Positions 8,890-22,584 of a stretch of DNA of 32,318 nt are shown in pieces. The position numbers were made by a program, and so were the translations under genes. Source of the DNA: Prorocentrum cordatum (Eukaryota; Sar; Dinophyceae; Prorocentrales; Prorocentraceae); assembly GCA_963575745.1 (NCBI GenBank), contig CAUYUJ010022528.1:90001-122318 (forward strand), written 5' to 3'. How positions within the stretch are numbered: the first letter of the stretch is position 1; the number at the start of each line of letters is the position of its first letter. The notes under the pieces are model-generated. The model made no database searches. It worked only from the letters and a program-made list of their open reading frames with translations, and was not told where the DNA came from.

Positions 8890-9675
8890 ATTCATGCTGC
8901 TTCATGATCCCCTACTGGGGCAGAAACAGATAGGGGCCACCACAGATGCACGGTGCAACGAAGTTACGCGTCGAGTCTCACGTGCGCCTCATGCAAAGTG
9001 TCGGATATGAGGAATCGTCACCGCAATGCCCAGGTCTATCTTTGAGATTGCTTGGGAAACACGGGCGAACCTGGAGAACCAACGTTGAGGTGCTGTCCTC
9101 TGGTTTAACACCGGGGGGGGATGCCTTAGGGATATGCCCACCAAGGTCAGAGACCTGGCACTACTGCTGCTCTTGCAGGCGCGAGCGGAGGGAGCAGCAC
9201 CTGGCGAGGCCTGTGCTTCTCGAAAGAAGGCGCCCGCCCCGTCTCGCGCACTGTTCCCCGAGCAGTCCTCTGATAGCATCACTCCAAGAATGATGCGTGC
9301 GACGCAGAGGAACTGCAAAAACGTGCTGACGCTGCGCCACACCGCCGAAGCATCACGACGAGACCGCCGGACCTGGACATCAGGAGTTCATGTAATAGTT
9401 TTGTCTCAGCCCGCCACCCACCCAGCGGTGTGCGGAGACGGCGATGACAGCACTATTCTCAGGCTCCGGCGGCCCCGCCCTGTCCCTCCCTCTTCCACCC
9501 CTGTTCTCCGCTCCCTGCCCCGTCCTGTCATTTGAGGGAGAGAGGGAGGGATCAGCAGAGAGCCAACCCTGCCCCAGATCCGTAGGGGTACACACACACG
9601 TCCTGTCCCTCCCCCATTCCCCCGTTCCCCTCGCCCATACCCCCGCAAAGGATGTTGACAGCATCGCAAGGGGGC
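8890..9675 (+). repeat. Megasatellite, partial unit resuming after the non-satellite block
   Basis: The satellite resumes mid-unit at CATGATCCCCTACTGGGGCAG and continues through ATGCACGGTGCAACGAA, TCTGGTTTAACACCGGGG, TTGCAGGCGCGAGC, GGACATCAGGAGTTCA and a short CA tract. The 3' part carries deletions near 9280 and 9340 and lacks the GCGCGCTGCGCGC region. Together with truncated unit 4 it flanks the 3.8-kb block at 5125-8890. Confidence 0.92.
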
Positions 9676-10288
9676 GATCAGCGGAGGTGTAGAATAGGAA
9701 TGGTCTGCATCACCCTGGTCAGCTCTTGGTGGTAGAAGCCTGCATCACATCGCCCGAAACAGACGTGACGAGGGGCCGAGTGGGACAGTGATGCCAGGCG
9801 CGACCGTGGTCCCACCCACCGAGCAGGTGGCTCAGCGCATCAAGTCGACGAGCCCCATCGCACAACTCAACCCTTGCAGGCATGATCCCCTACAGGGGCA
9901 CAGGAGCTTATAGAGGACATCGCAGTTGCACGGTGCAATGAAGTTACGCGTCGAGTCTCACGTGCGCCTCATGCAAAGTGTCGGATATGAGCAATCGTCA
10001 CCGCGATGCTCAGGTCTATCATTGAGATTGCTTGGGAATCACGGGCGAACCTGGGCCATGGGCACGCTGCGTCTTGAACTGAAGGCCTGGAAAACCAACG
10101 GCGAAATCCGCCGACCCTGTCGGCGTGTGTGAGGGGTTTGTCTGTTTGAGTCGTCGTCTCCGTCAGTCGTCGTCTCCGTCGTACCCTTTCCCTGCACCCT
10201 CCTCCTCAAGCTTGTCAGCGAGAGAAATATCTAGCAATGTCGTAGTCGAGTCGAAGGGAAGCCCCTTCCACTTGATCCCTGCCCCGTC

Positions 10289-10324
10289 GGGGGGGGGTCC
10301 TGGGGGGGGTCCTGGGCGGTGGGG
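10289..10324 (+). other. G-quadruplex motif in cassette A
   Basis: Four G runs of 9, 8, 3 and 4 bases are separated by TCCT, TCCT and CGGT. Equivalent runs are in cassette B (18976-19017), cassette C (about 26316-26360) and cassette D (about 28528-28580). This short-loop pattern is typical of stable quadruplexes. Formation in the cell is inference. Confidence 0.75.
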
Positions 10325-10956
10325 TCAGATACGGATAACGCATCCCCCCCTGGGGGGCCCGGGGCCTCAGAAAGTACCAAGACAGGTCAAGAGTGCCCCA
10401 AGAGGCCCCCGAGACGGTCCAAGAGTGTCTCCAATCGCCAAACCATCGGTTCAAAACGCCTTCACGCCATCCAGACTGCCTAGGAAGCCTCCAGGACGCC
10501 CCAAGACGCCTCCAAGAGCACTCCCGAGAGGGCCCCAAGAGGCCACAGTCATTGATCGTCCGTTGGCTATTTGTAAAGACTGGGGCGTTCTCGCCTGCTC
10601 CACTTCCCGCCGCTCCAAGACGGCACAAGAGGCCGCCAAGATCGCCCCAAGACGGCCCCAAGAGGCCTCCAAGAGGGCCCCAAAACAGCCCGAGACAGCC
10701 CAAAACGCCCCCAAGACGGCCCAAGAGGCCCTCAAGACGGCTCCAAGAGCGTGCCCCGACGGGGGACCCGCACGGACACTGCGAGCCCTCGGCCCCAAGA
10801 GGCTCCCAGGAGGCCCGCCCCGAGAGGTTTCCAAGAGGCCCCCCCCAAGAGGCCCCAAAGAGGCTCCCAAGAGGCCCCAAAATTCCTCTCCCGAGGCCCC
10901 CGAGAGACTTCCGAAGAGACCCCAAGAAGCATCCCTGAGGACTCTGGCCCACGTCA

Positions 10957-11005
<49 letters not shown>

Positions 11006-11006
11006 G

Positions 11007-11058
<52 letters not shown>

Positions 11059-11064
11059 GCGTCT
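10957..11064. repeat. (GTC)n microsatellite of cassette A
   Basis: A nearly perfect GTC run of about 35 triplets with one GTG interruption near 11004. Corresponding tracts in the other cassettes are longer and less pure (19617-19812, 26957-27211, 29254-29383), which explains most of the cassette length variation. Confidence 0.95.
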
Positions 11065-11909
11065 CCCTTCAGGGTCGGCGGCACCGGCCGCAAGGCATTC
11101 GCAATACTGTTCTCTGGTTTAACACCGCGGGGGCATTCCCTAGGGATTCGGGGCGCGGGGCGCGCCTCATGCAAAGTGTCGGATATGAGCAATCGTCACC
11201 GCGATGCTCAGGTCTGTCATTGAGATTGATTGGGAACCACGGGCGAAAGGGGCACGCTGCGTCTCGAACAAAAGGCCTGGAAAACCAACGGCGAGGTGCT
11301 GTCTTCTGGTTTAACACTGGGGGGGCATGCCCTAGGGATTCGCCCACCCGGGTCAGAGACCAGACACCACTGCTGCTCTTGCAGGCGCGAGCTGAGGGAG
11401 GAGCATCTGGCGAGGCCTGTGCTTCTCCTGAGAAGGCGCCCGCGCCGTCTCGCGCACTGCTCCCCGAGCAGTCCTCCGAGCAGATCAACCAGTGAGCCCC
11501 AGACGGGCGACAATACAAACTGAATCCAAGAGCGATGCGTGCGACGCAGAGGGACAGCAAAAAATGCTGACGCTGCGCGCTGCCGCGGGATGCAAAAAGC
11601 AACTATCTTTGCCACACGGCGACGGATAGTCCCAACCAGAGAGACCGCCGCAACATCGCGACGAGACCGCCGGACCTGGACATCAGGAGTTTATTTGATG
11701 GTTTTGTCTCAGCCCGCCACCCACCCAGCGGTGTGCGGAGACTGCGATGGCATCACTATTCCCAGGCTCTCTGGCAGCCCCATCCTGTCCCCCCCCGTTC
11801 CCCCACCCCGTCCTGTCCTGCGTGAAGGAGGGAGGGATCAGCAGAGAGCCGACCCTACCGCAGATCCGTAGGGGTACACACACATACGTTGACAGCAACG
11901 CAAAGGGGC

Positions 11910-12950
11910 GATCAGCGGAGGTGTAGAATATGAATGATCTGCATCATCCTGGTCAGCTCTTGGTGGTAGAAGTCTGCATCACATCGCCCAAAACAGACAT
12001 GACGAGGGGCGGAGTGGCACGTGGATGCCAGGCGCGACCGTGGTCCCACCCACCGAACAGGTGGCTTAGCACATCAAATCGACGAGCTCCATCGTACAAC
12101 TCACCTCGACGAGGCATGACACCCTATCGGGACAGAAACAGATAGGAGCCACCACAGATGCACGGTGCAACGAAGTTACGCGACAAACTCGCGCGCGCGC
12201 CTCATGCAAAGTGTCGGATATGAACAATCGTCACCGCGATGCTCAGGTCTATCATTGAGATTGATTGGGAATCACGGGCGAAAGGGGCACGATGCGTCTC
12301 GAACAAAAGGCCTGGAAAACCAACGGCGAGGTGCTGTCTTCTGGTTTAACACTGGGGGGGCATGCCCTAGGGATTCGCCCACCAGGGTCAGAGACCAGAC
12401 ACCACTGCTGCTCTTGCAGGCGCGAGCTGAGGGAGGAGCATCTGATCTGGCGAGGCCTGTGCTTCTCCTGAGAAGGCGCCCGCGCCGTCTCGCGCACTGC
12501 TCCTCGAGCAGTCCTCCGAGCAGATCAACCAGTGAGCCCCAGAAGGGCGACAATACAAACTGAATCCAAGAGCGATGCGTGCGACGCAGGGGGACAGCAA
12601 AAAATGCTGACGCTGCGCGCTGCGCGCGGTATGCAAAAAGCAACTATCTTTGCCACACGGCGACGGATGGTCCCAACCAGCCAGACCGCCGCAACATCGC
12701 GACGAGACCGCCGGACCTGGACATCAGGAGTTTTTTTGATGGTTTTGTCTCAGCCCGCCACCCACGCAGCGGTGTGCGGAGACTGCGATGTCATCACTAT
12801 TCCCACGCTCTCTGGCAGCCCCATCCTGTCCCCCCCCGTTCCCCCACCCTGTCCTGTCCTGTGTGAAGGAGGGAGGGATTAGCAGAGAGCCGACCCTACC
12901 CCAGATCCGTAGGGGTACACACACATACGTTGACAGCAACGCAAAGGGGC
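11910..12950 (+). repeat. Megasatellite unit 6, short type (1041 bp)
   Basis: First of a run of near-identical short units. Diagnostic features are AAAACAGACATGACGAGGGG, CTCGCGCGCGCGCCTCATGC and TCTGGTTTAACACTGGGG. It has a small duplication, CATCTGATCTGGCGAGG, near 12440. No gene is recognised. Confidence 0.95.
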
Positions 12951-13983
12951 GATCAGCGGAGGTGTAGAATATGAATGATCTGCATCACCCTGGTCAGCTC
13001 TTGGTGATAGAAGTCTGCATCACATCGCCCAAAACAGACATGACGAGGGGCGGAGTGGCACGTGAATGCCAGGCGCGACCGTGGTCCCACCCACCGAACA
13101 GGTGGCTTAGCACATAAAATCGACGAGCTCCATCGTACAACTCACCTCGACGAGGCATGACACTCTATTGGGACAGAAACAGATAGGAGCCACCACAGAT
13201 GCACGGTGCAACGAAGTTACGCGACAAAACTCGCGCGCGCCTCATGCAAAGTGTCGGATATGAACAATCGTCACCGCGATGCTCAGGTCTGTCATTGAGA
13301 TTGATTGGGAACCACTGGCGAAAGGGGCACGCTGCGTCTCGAACAAAAGGCCTGGAAAACCAACGGCGAGGTGCTGTCTTCTGGTTTAACACCGGGGGGG
13401 CATGCCCCAGGGATTCGCCCACCCGGGTCAGAGACCAGACACCACTGCTGCTCTTGCAGGCGCGAGCTGAGGGAGGAGCATCTGGCGAGGCCTGTGCTTC
13501 TCCTGAGAAGGCGCCCGCGCCGTCTCGCGCACTGCTCCCCGAGCAGTCCTCCGAGCAGATCAACCAGTGAGCCCCAGACGGGCGACAATACAAACTGAAT
13601 CCAAGAGCGATGCGTGCGACGCAGAGGGACAGCAAAAAATGCTGACGCTGCGCGCTGCGCGCAGGATGCAAAAAGCAACTATCTTTGCCACACGGCGACG
13701 GATGGTCCCAACCAGCCAGACCGCCGCAACATCGCGACGAGACCGCCGGACCTGGACATCAGGAGTTTTTTTGATGGTTTTGTCTCAGCCCGCCACCCAC
13801 GCAGCGGTGTGCGGAGACTGCGATGTCATCACTATTCCCACGCTCTCTGGCAGCCCCATCCTGTCCCCGCCCCCACCCCGTCCTGTCCTGTGTGAAGGAG
13901 AGAGGGATTAGCAGAGAGCCGACCCTACCCCAGATCCGTAGGGGTACACACACACACATACGTTGACAGCAACGCAAAGGGGC
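12951..13983 (+). repeat. Megasatellite unit 7, short type (1033 bp)
   Basis: Very close to unit 8, with shared variants such as CTCTTGGTGATAGAAG and GGGGCATGCCCCAGGG. An ATG-started frame of 123 codons (13199-13570, beginning MHGATKLRDKTRARLMQSVG) is intact here and in units 8, 14, 15 and 16. Preservation is expected from near-identity of the units and is not evidence of coding. Confidence 0.95.
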
Positions 13984-14983
13984 GATCAGCGGAGGTGTAG
14001 AATATGAATGATCTGCATCACCCTGGTCAGCTCTTGGTGATAGAAGTCTGCATCACATCGCCCAAAACAGACATGACGAGGGGCGGAGTGGCACGTGAAT
14101 GCCAGGCGCGACCGTGGTCCCACCCACCGAACAGGTGGCTTAGCACATCAAATCGACGAGCTCCATCGTACAACTCACCTCGACGAGGCATGACACTCTA
14201 TTGGGACAGAAACAGATAGGAGCCACCACAGATGCACGGTGCAACGAAGTTACGCGACAAAACTCGCGCGCGCCTCATGCAAAGTGTCGGATATGAACAA
14301 TCGTCACCGCGATGCTCAGGTCTGTCATTGAGATTGATTGGGAACCACTGGCGAAAGGGGCACGCTGCGTCTCGAACAAAAGGCCTGGAAAACCAACGGC
14401 GAGGTGCTGTCTTCTGGTTTAACACCGGGGGGGCATGCCCCAGGGATTCGCCCACCCGGGTCAGAGACCAGACACCACTGCTGCTCTTGCAGGCGCGAGC
14501 TGAGGGAGGAGCATCTGGCGAGGCCTGTGCTTCTCCTGAGAAGGCGCCCGCGCCGTCTCGCGCTCTGCTCCCCGAGCAGTCCTCCGAGCAGATCAACCAG
14601 TGAGCCCCAGACGAGCGACAATACAAACTGAATCCAAGAGCGATGCGTGCGACGCGGGGGGACAGCAAAAAATGCTGACGCTGCGCGCTGCGCGCGGGAT
14701 GCAAAAAGCAACTATCTTTGCCACACGGCGACGGATGGTCCCAACCAGCCAGACCGCCGCAACATCGCGACGAGACCGCCAGACCTGGACATCAGGAGTT
14801 AATTTGATGGTTTTGTCTCAGCCCGCCACCCACCCAGCGGTGTGCGGAGACTGCGATGGCATCACTATTCCCAGGCTCTCTGGCAGCCCCATCCTGTCCC
14901 CCCCCCGTTCCCCCACCCCGTCCTGTCCTGTGTGAAGGAGAGAGGGATCAGCAGAGAGCCGACCCTACCCCAGATCCGTAGGG

Positions 14984-15029
<46 letters not shown>

Positions 15030-15051
15030 GTTGACAGCAACGCAAAGGGGC
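13984..15051 (+). repeat. Megasatellite unit 8, short type (1068 bp) with the longest CA tract
   Basis: Almost identical to unit 7 over its first 900 bp. The extra length comes largely from an expanded AC run at 14986-15026 (41 nt, uninterrupted), against about 10-20 nt in its neighbours. Confidence 0.95.
14986..15026. repeat. Expanded (AC)n microsatellite, 41 nt
   Basis: An uninterrupted AC run between GTAGGGGT and TACGTTGACAGC. It is the longest CA tract of any unit, showing that this site expands independently of the rest of the unit. Confidence 0.95.
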
Positions 15052-16197
15052 GATCAGCGGAGGTGTAGAATATGAATGATCTGCATCACCCAGGTCAGCT
15101 CTTGGTGGTAGAAGTCTGCATCACATCGCCCAAAACAGACATGACGAGGGGCGGAGTGGCACGTGAATGCCAGGCGCGACCGTGGTCCCACCCACCGAAC
15201 AGGTGGCTTAGCACATCAAATCGACGAGCTCCATCGTACAACTCACCTCGACGAGGCATGACACTCTATTGGGACAGAAACAGATAGGAGCCACCACAGA
15301 TGCACGGTGCAACGAAGTTACGCGACAAAACTCGCGCGCGCCTCAAACAAAGCGTCGGATATGAACAATCGTCACCGCGATGCTCAGGTCTGTCATTGAG
15401 ATTGATTGGGAACCACGGGCGAAAGGGGCACGCTGCGTCTCGAACAAAAGGCCTGGAAAACCAACGGCAAGGTGCTGTCTTCTGGTTTAACACCGGGGGG
15501 GCATGCCCCAGGGATTCGCCCACCCGGGTCAGAGACCAGACACCACTGCTCGAACAAAAGGCCTGGAAAACCAACGGCGAGGTGCTGTCTTCTGGTTTAA
15601 CACCGGGGGGGCATGCCCCAGGGATTCGCCCACCCAGGTCAGAGACCAGACACCACTGCTGCTCTTGCAGGCGCGAGCTGAGGGAGGAGCATCTGGCGAG
15701 GCCTGTGCTTCTCCTGAGAAGGCGCCCGCGCCGTCTCGCGCACTGTTCCCCGAGCAGTCCTCCGAGCAGATCAACTTGTGAGCCCCAGACGGGCGACAAT
15801 ACAAACTGAATCCAAGAGCGATGCGTGCGACGCAGAGGGACAGCAAAAAATGCTGACGCTGCGCGCTGCGCGCGGGATGCAAAAAGCAACTATCTTTGCC
15901 ACACGGCGACGGATGGTCCCAACCAGCCAGACCGCCGCAACATCGCGACGAGACCGCCGGACCTGGACATCAGGAGTTAATTTGATGGTTTTGTCTCAGC
16001 CCGCCACCCACGCAGCGGTGTGCGGAGACTGCGATGGCGTCACTATTCCCAGGCTCTCTGGCAGCCCCATCCTGTCCCCCCCCCGTTCCCCCACCCCGTC
16101 CTGTCCTGTGTGAAGGAGAGAAGGATCAGCAGAGAGCCGACCCTACCCCAGATCCGTAGGGGTACACACACATACGTTGACAGCAACGCAAAGGGGC
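15052..16197 (+). repeat. Megasatellite unit 9, short type with internal 110-bp tandem duplication (1146 bp)
   Basis: Otherwise a normal short unit. The segment from CGAACAAAAGGCCTGG to CACCACTGCT occurs twice in direct tandem at 15441-15550 and 15551-15660, with a few single-base differences. The junction joins CACCACTGCT to CGAACAAAAG. It also has CTCAAACAAAGCGTCGG in place of the usual CTCATGCAAAGTGTCGG. Confidence 0.95.
15441..15660 (+). repeat. 110-bp direct tandem duplication inside unit 9
   Basis: Two adjacent 110-bp copies, 15441-15550 and 15551-15660, differ at a handful of sites (for example GGCAAGG versus GGCGAGG). No other unit has this duplication, so it arose after the short units spread. 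Confidence 0.93.
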
Positions 16198-17256
16198 GAT
16201 CAGCGGAGGTGTAGAATATGAATGATCTGCATCATCCTGGTCAGCTCTTGGTGGTAGAAGTCTGCATCACATCGCCCAAAACAGACATGACGAGGGGCGG
16301 AGTGGCACGTGAATGCCAGGCGCGACCGTGGTCCCACCCACCGAACAGGTGGCTTAGCACATCAAATCGACGAGCTCCATCGTACAACTCACCTCGACGA
16401 GGCATGACACCCTATTGGGACAGAAACGGATAGGAGCCCCACAGATGCACGGTGCAACGAAGTTACGCGACAAAACTCGCGCGCGCCTCATGCAAAGTGT
16501 CGGATATGAACAATCGTCACCGCGATGCTCAGGTCTGTCATTGAGATTGATTGGGAACCACGGGCGAAAGGGGCACGCTGCGTCTCGAAGAGAAGGCCTG
16601 GAAAACCAACGGCGAAGTGCTGCCCTCTGGTTTAACACCGGGGGGGCATGCCCTAGGGATTCGCCCACCCGGGTCAGAGACCAGACACCACTGCTGCTCT
16701 TGCAGGCGCGAGCTGAGGGAGGAGCATCTGGCGAGGCCTGTGCTTCTCCTGAGAAGGCGCCCGCGCCGTCTCGCGCACCGGTCCCCGAGCAGTCCTCTGC
16801 CGAGCATTCCTCTGAGAAGATCCGCCGCCGACCCTCGCATACCTGGGGTGAAAAGGCGTGTGAGATATTTGGCTGTCCCCCTCGACCAGTGAGCCCCAGA
16901 CGGGCGACAATCCGAACTGAATCCAAGAGCGATGCGTGCGAGGCACAGGGACTGCAAAGCGCTGACGCTGCGCGCTGCGCGCGGGATGCAAAAAGCAACT
17001 ATCTTTGCCACACGGCGACGGATGGTCCCAACCAGCCAGACCGCCGCAACATCGCGACGAGACCGCCGGACCTGGACATCAGGAGTTTATTTGATGGTTT
17101 TGTCTCAGTCCGCCACCCACCGTGCGGTGTACAGAGACTGCGATGGCATCATTGTTCCCAGGCTCTCCGGCGGCCCCGTCCTGTCCCTCCCTCTGCCACC
17201 CCCCGTTCCCCTCGCCCCTACTCCCGCAAAGGACGTTGAAAGCATCGCAAAGGAGC
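16198..17256 (+). repeat. Megasatellite unit 10, transition unit (1059 bp)
   Basis: Begins like the short units, then contains an extra segment at about 16795-16888 (TCTGCCGAGCATTCCTCTG to ATATTTGGCTGTCCCCCTCG) otherwise seen only in part in unit 2. Its 3' end lacks the CA tract and ends CCCCTCGCCCCTACTCCCGC and GTTGAAAGCATCGCAAAGG, as in unit 16. It marks the boundary of a higher-order block. Confidence 0.94.
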
Positions 17257-18366
17257 GATCAGCGGAGGTGTAGAATATGAGCGATCTGCATCATTCTGGT
17301 CAGCTCTTGGTGGTAGAAGTCTGCATCACATCGCCCAAGACAGACGTGATGATGGGCGGAATGGCACACTGATGCCAGGCGCAACCGTGGAAACACCCAC
17401 CGAACAGGTGGCTCAGCACATCAACTCGACGAGCCCCTTCGCACAACTCACCTCGACGGGGCATGACACCCTACTGGGACAGAAACATTTCAGAGCCACC
17501 ACAGCTGCACGGTGCACCGAAATTACGCGACAACATTTGCGCGCGCCTCATGCAAAGTGTCGCATATGAGCAATCGTCACCGCGATGCTCAGGTCTATCA
17601 TTGAGATTGATTGGGAATCACGGGCGAATCTGGGCCCTGGTCACGCTGCGTCTCGAACAAAAGGCATGGAAAACCAACAGCGAGGTGCTGTCTTCTGGTT
17701 TAACACCGGGGGGGCATGCCCTAGGGAGTCGCCCACCCGGGTCAGAGACCCGACACCACTGCTGCTCTTGCAGGCGCGAGCTGAGGGAGGAGCATCTGGC
17801 GAGGCCTGTGCTTCTCCTGAGAAGGCGCCCGCGCCGTCTCGCGCACTGCTCCCCGAGCAGTCCTCCGAGCAGATCCACCAGTGAGCCCCAGACGGGCGAC
17901 AACCCGAACTGAATCCAATGACGGCAAAACATACCGACGCTGCGCGCTGCGCGCGGGATGCAAAAAAACACTATCTTTGCCACACGGCGACGGATGGTCC
18001 CAACCAGCCAGACCGCCGCAACATCGCGACGAGACCGCTGGACCTGGACATCAGGAGTTTATTTGATGGTTTCGTCTCAGTCCGCCATCCACCGTGCGGT
18101 GTACAGAGACTGCGATGGCATCATTATTCCCAGGCTCTCCGGCGGCCACATCCTGTCCCTCCCTCTACCACCCCCTTCCCCCGTTCCCTATCCCGTCCAG
18201 TCCTGTGGGAGGGAGGCGGGGATCAGCAGAGAGCCAACTCTGCCCCAGATCCGCAGGGGTACACAAACACACACACACACACACACACACACATGTCCTG
18301 TCCCTCCCCCATTCCCCCGTTCCCCTCGCCCATCCGCAAAGGACGTTGACAGCATCGCGAAGGAGC
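17257..18366 (+). repeat. Megasatellite unit 11, 'C' type (1110 bp)
   Basis: Distinguished by GCGCAACCGTGGAAACACCC, GACAGAAACATTTCAGAGCC and GGGCGAATCTGGGCCCTGG. The same diagnostic variants occur in unit 17, about 7.36 kb downstream. The CA tract at 18261-18293 is long. Confidence 0.95.
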
Positions 18367-20514
<2,148 letters not shown>

Positions 20515-21544
20515 GATCAGCGGAGGTGTAGAACATAAACGATCTGCATCACCCTGGTCAGCTCTTAGTGGTAGAAGTCTGCATCACATAGACGTAACGA
20601 TAGGCGAATTGGCACATGGATGCCAGGCGCGACCGTGGTCCCACGCACCGAACAGGTGTTTTCGCACATCAAATCGACGAGCTCCATCGCACAACTCACC
20701 TCGTGGAGGCATGATCCCCTACTGGGACAGAAAAATTCACGAGTCAACACAGATGCACGTTGCGACGAAATTACGCGTCGAGTCTCGCGTGCGCCTCATG
20801 CAAAGTGTCGGATATGAGCAATCGTCACCGCGATGCTCAGGTCTATCATTGAGATTGATTGGAAATCACGGGCAAAAGGGGCACGCTGCGTCTCGAACAA
20901 AAGGCCTGGAAAACCAACGGCGAGGTGCTGTCTTCTGGTTTAACACCGGGGGGGCATGCCCTAGGGATTCGCCCGCCCGGGTCAGAGACCAGACACCACT
21001 GCTGCTCTTGCAGGCGCGAGCTGAGGGAGGAGCATCTGGCGAGGCCTGTGCTTCTCCTGAGAAGGCGCCCGCGCCGTCTCGCGCACTGCTCCCCGAGCAG
21101 TCCTCCGAGCAGATCAACCAGTGAGCCCCAGACGGGCGACAATACAAACTGAATCCAAGAGCGATGCGCGCAACGCAGAGGGACAGCAAAAAATGCTGAC
21201 GCTGCGCGCTGCGCGCGGGATGCAAAAAGCAACTATCTTTGCCACACGGCGACGGATGGTCCCAACCAGCCAGACCGCCGCAACATCGCGACGAGACCGC
21301 CGGACCTGGACATCAGGAGTTTATTTGATGGTTTTGTCTCAGCCCGCCACCCACCCAGCGGTGTGCGGAGACTGCGATGGCATCACTATTCCCAGGCTCT
21401 CTGGCAGCCCCATCCTGTCCCCCCCCCGTTCCCCCACCCCGTCCTGTCCTGTGTGAAGGAGGGAGGGATCAGCAGAGAGCCGACCCTACCTCAGATCCGT
21501 AGGGGTACACACACACACACACGTTGACAGCAACGCAAAGGGGC
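20515..21544 (+). repeat. Megasatellite unit 13, short type (1030 bp)
   Basis: The first 350 bp are diverged (GTAGAACATAAACGATCTGC; the GCCCAAAACAG part is shortened at about 20590). From TTACGCGTCGAG onward it becomes the standard short unit. This looks like a recombination between a long-unit-type 5' part and a short-unit 3' part. Confidence 0.94.
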
Positions 21545-22584
21545 GATCAGCGGAGGTGTAGAATATGAATGAGCTGCATCACCCTGGTCAGCTCTTGGTG
21601 GTAGAAGTCTGCATCACATCGCCCAAAACAGACATGACGAGGGGCGGAGTGGCACGTGGATGCCAGGCGCGACCGTGGTCCCACCCACCGAACAGGTGGC
21701 TTAGCACATCAAATCGACGAGCTCCATCGTACAACTCACCTCGACGAGGCATGACACCCTATTGGGACAGAAACAGATAGGAGCCACCACAGATGCACGG
21801 TGCAACGAAGTTACGCGACAAAACTCGCGCGCGCCTCATGCAAAGTGTCGGATATGAACAATCGTCACCGCGATGCTCAGGTCTATCATTGAGATTGATT
21901 GGGAATCACGGGCGAAAAGGGCACGCTGCGTCTCGAACAAAAGGCCTGGAAAACCAACGGCGAGGTGCTGTCTTCTGGTTTAACACCGGGGGGGCATGCC
22001 CTAGGGATTCGCCCACCCGGGTCAGAGACCAGACACCACTGCTGCTCTTGCAGGCGCGAGCTGAGGGAGGAGCATCTGGCGAGGCCTGTGCTTCTCCTGA
22101 GAAGGCGCCCGCGCCGTCTCGCGCACTGCTCCCCGAGCAGTCCTCCGAGCAGATCAACCAGTGAGCCCCAGACGGGCGACAATACAAACTGAATCCAAGA
22201 GCGATGCGTGCGACGCAGAGGGACAGCAAAAAATGCTGACGCTGCGCGCTGCGCGCGGGATGCAAAAAGCAACTATCTTTGCCACACGGCGACGGATGGT
22301 CCCAACCAGCCAGACCGCCGCAACATCGCGACGAGACCGCCGGACCTGGAAATCAGGAGTTTATTTGATGGTTTTGTCTCAGCCCGCCACCCACCCAGCG
22401 GTGTGCGGAGACTGCGATGGCATCACTATTCCCAGGCTCTCTGGCAGCCCCATCCTGTCCCCCCCCCGTTCCCCCACCCCGTCCTGTCCTGTGTGAGGGA
22501 GGGAGGGATCAGCAGAGAGCCGACCCTACCCCAGATCCGTAGGGGTACACACACACACATACGTTGACAGCAACGCAAAGGGGC
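21545..22584 (+). repeat. Megasatellite unit 14, short type (1040 bp)
   Basis: One of three nearly identical consecutive short units (14, 15, 16). All landmarks are present. The 123-codon ATG frame (21793-22164) is intact. Confidence 0.96.

Larger units (their letters stand above)
10107..11105 (+). mobile_element. Cassette copy A: inverted-repeat-bounded insert (element status uncertain)
   Basis: Bounded by a perfect 12-bp inverted repeat: CCGCCGACCCTG at 10108-10119 and CAGGGTCGGCGG at 11070-11081. The left repeat overlaps a hairpin at 10109-10125 with a 7-bp perfect stem (CGCCGAC, 3-nt loop, GTCGGCG). In order it holds AGTCGTCGTCTCCGTC twice (10149-10180), G runs at 10289-10324, a T-poor CCAAGAGG tract (about 10372-10940), a GTC tract (10957-11064) and a 24-bp tail to 11105. 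It encodes no transposase. It could be a non-autonomous element amplified with its host unit, or an ancestral part of the satellite. No clear target-site duplication is visible. Confidence 0.5.
9676..11909 (+). repeat. Megasatellite unit 5, long type (2234 bp)
   Basis: A normal unit split by the roughly 1-kb cassette at about 10107-11105. The left part ends GGAAAACCAACGGCGAA and the right part resumes CTGTTCTCTGGTTTAACACC. A second copy of the CTCATGCAAAGTGTCGG to TCTGGTTTAACACTGG region follows the cassette (11165-11315), so the junction is a partial internal duplication as well as an insertion. Confidence 0.93.

Noticed and set aside
10125-11495. 456-codon + frame and overlapping 325-codon minus frame across cassette A
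   Set aside because: The Pro/Arg/Lys and Gly/Leu/Trp repeats come from the CCAAGAGG tract and the Val or Asp runs from GTC triplets; both strands are open at once.
21886-22272. 128-codon minus frame repeated in most units
   Set aside because: It opens with TTG rather than ATG, overlaps the + frame, and is kept only where units are near-identical.
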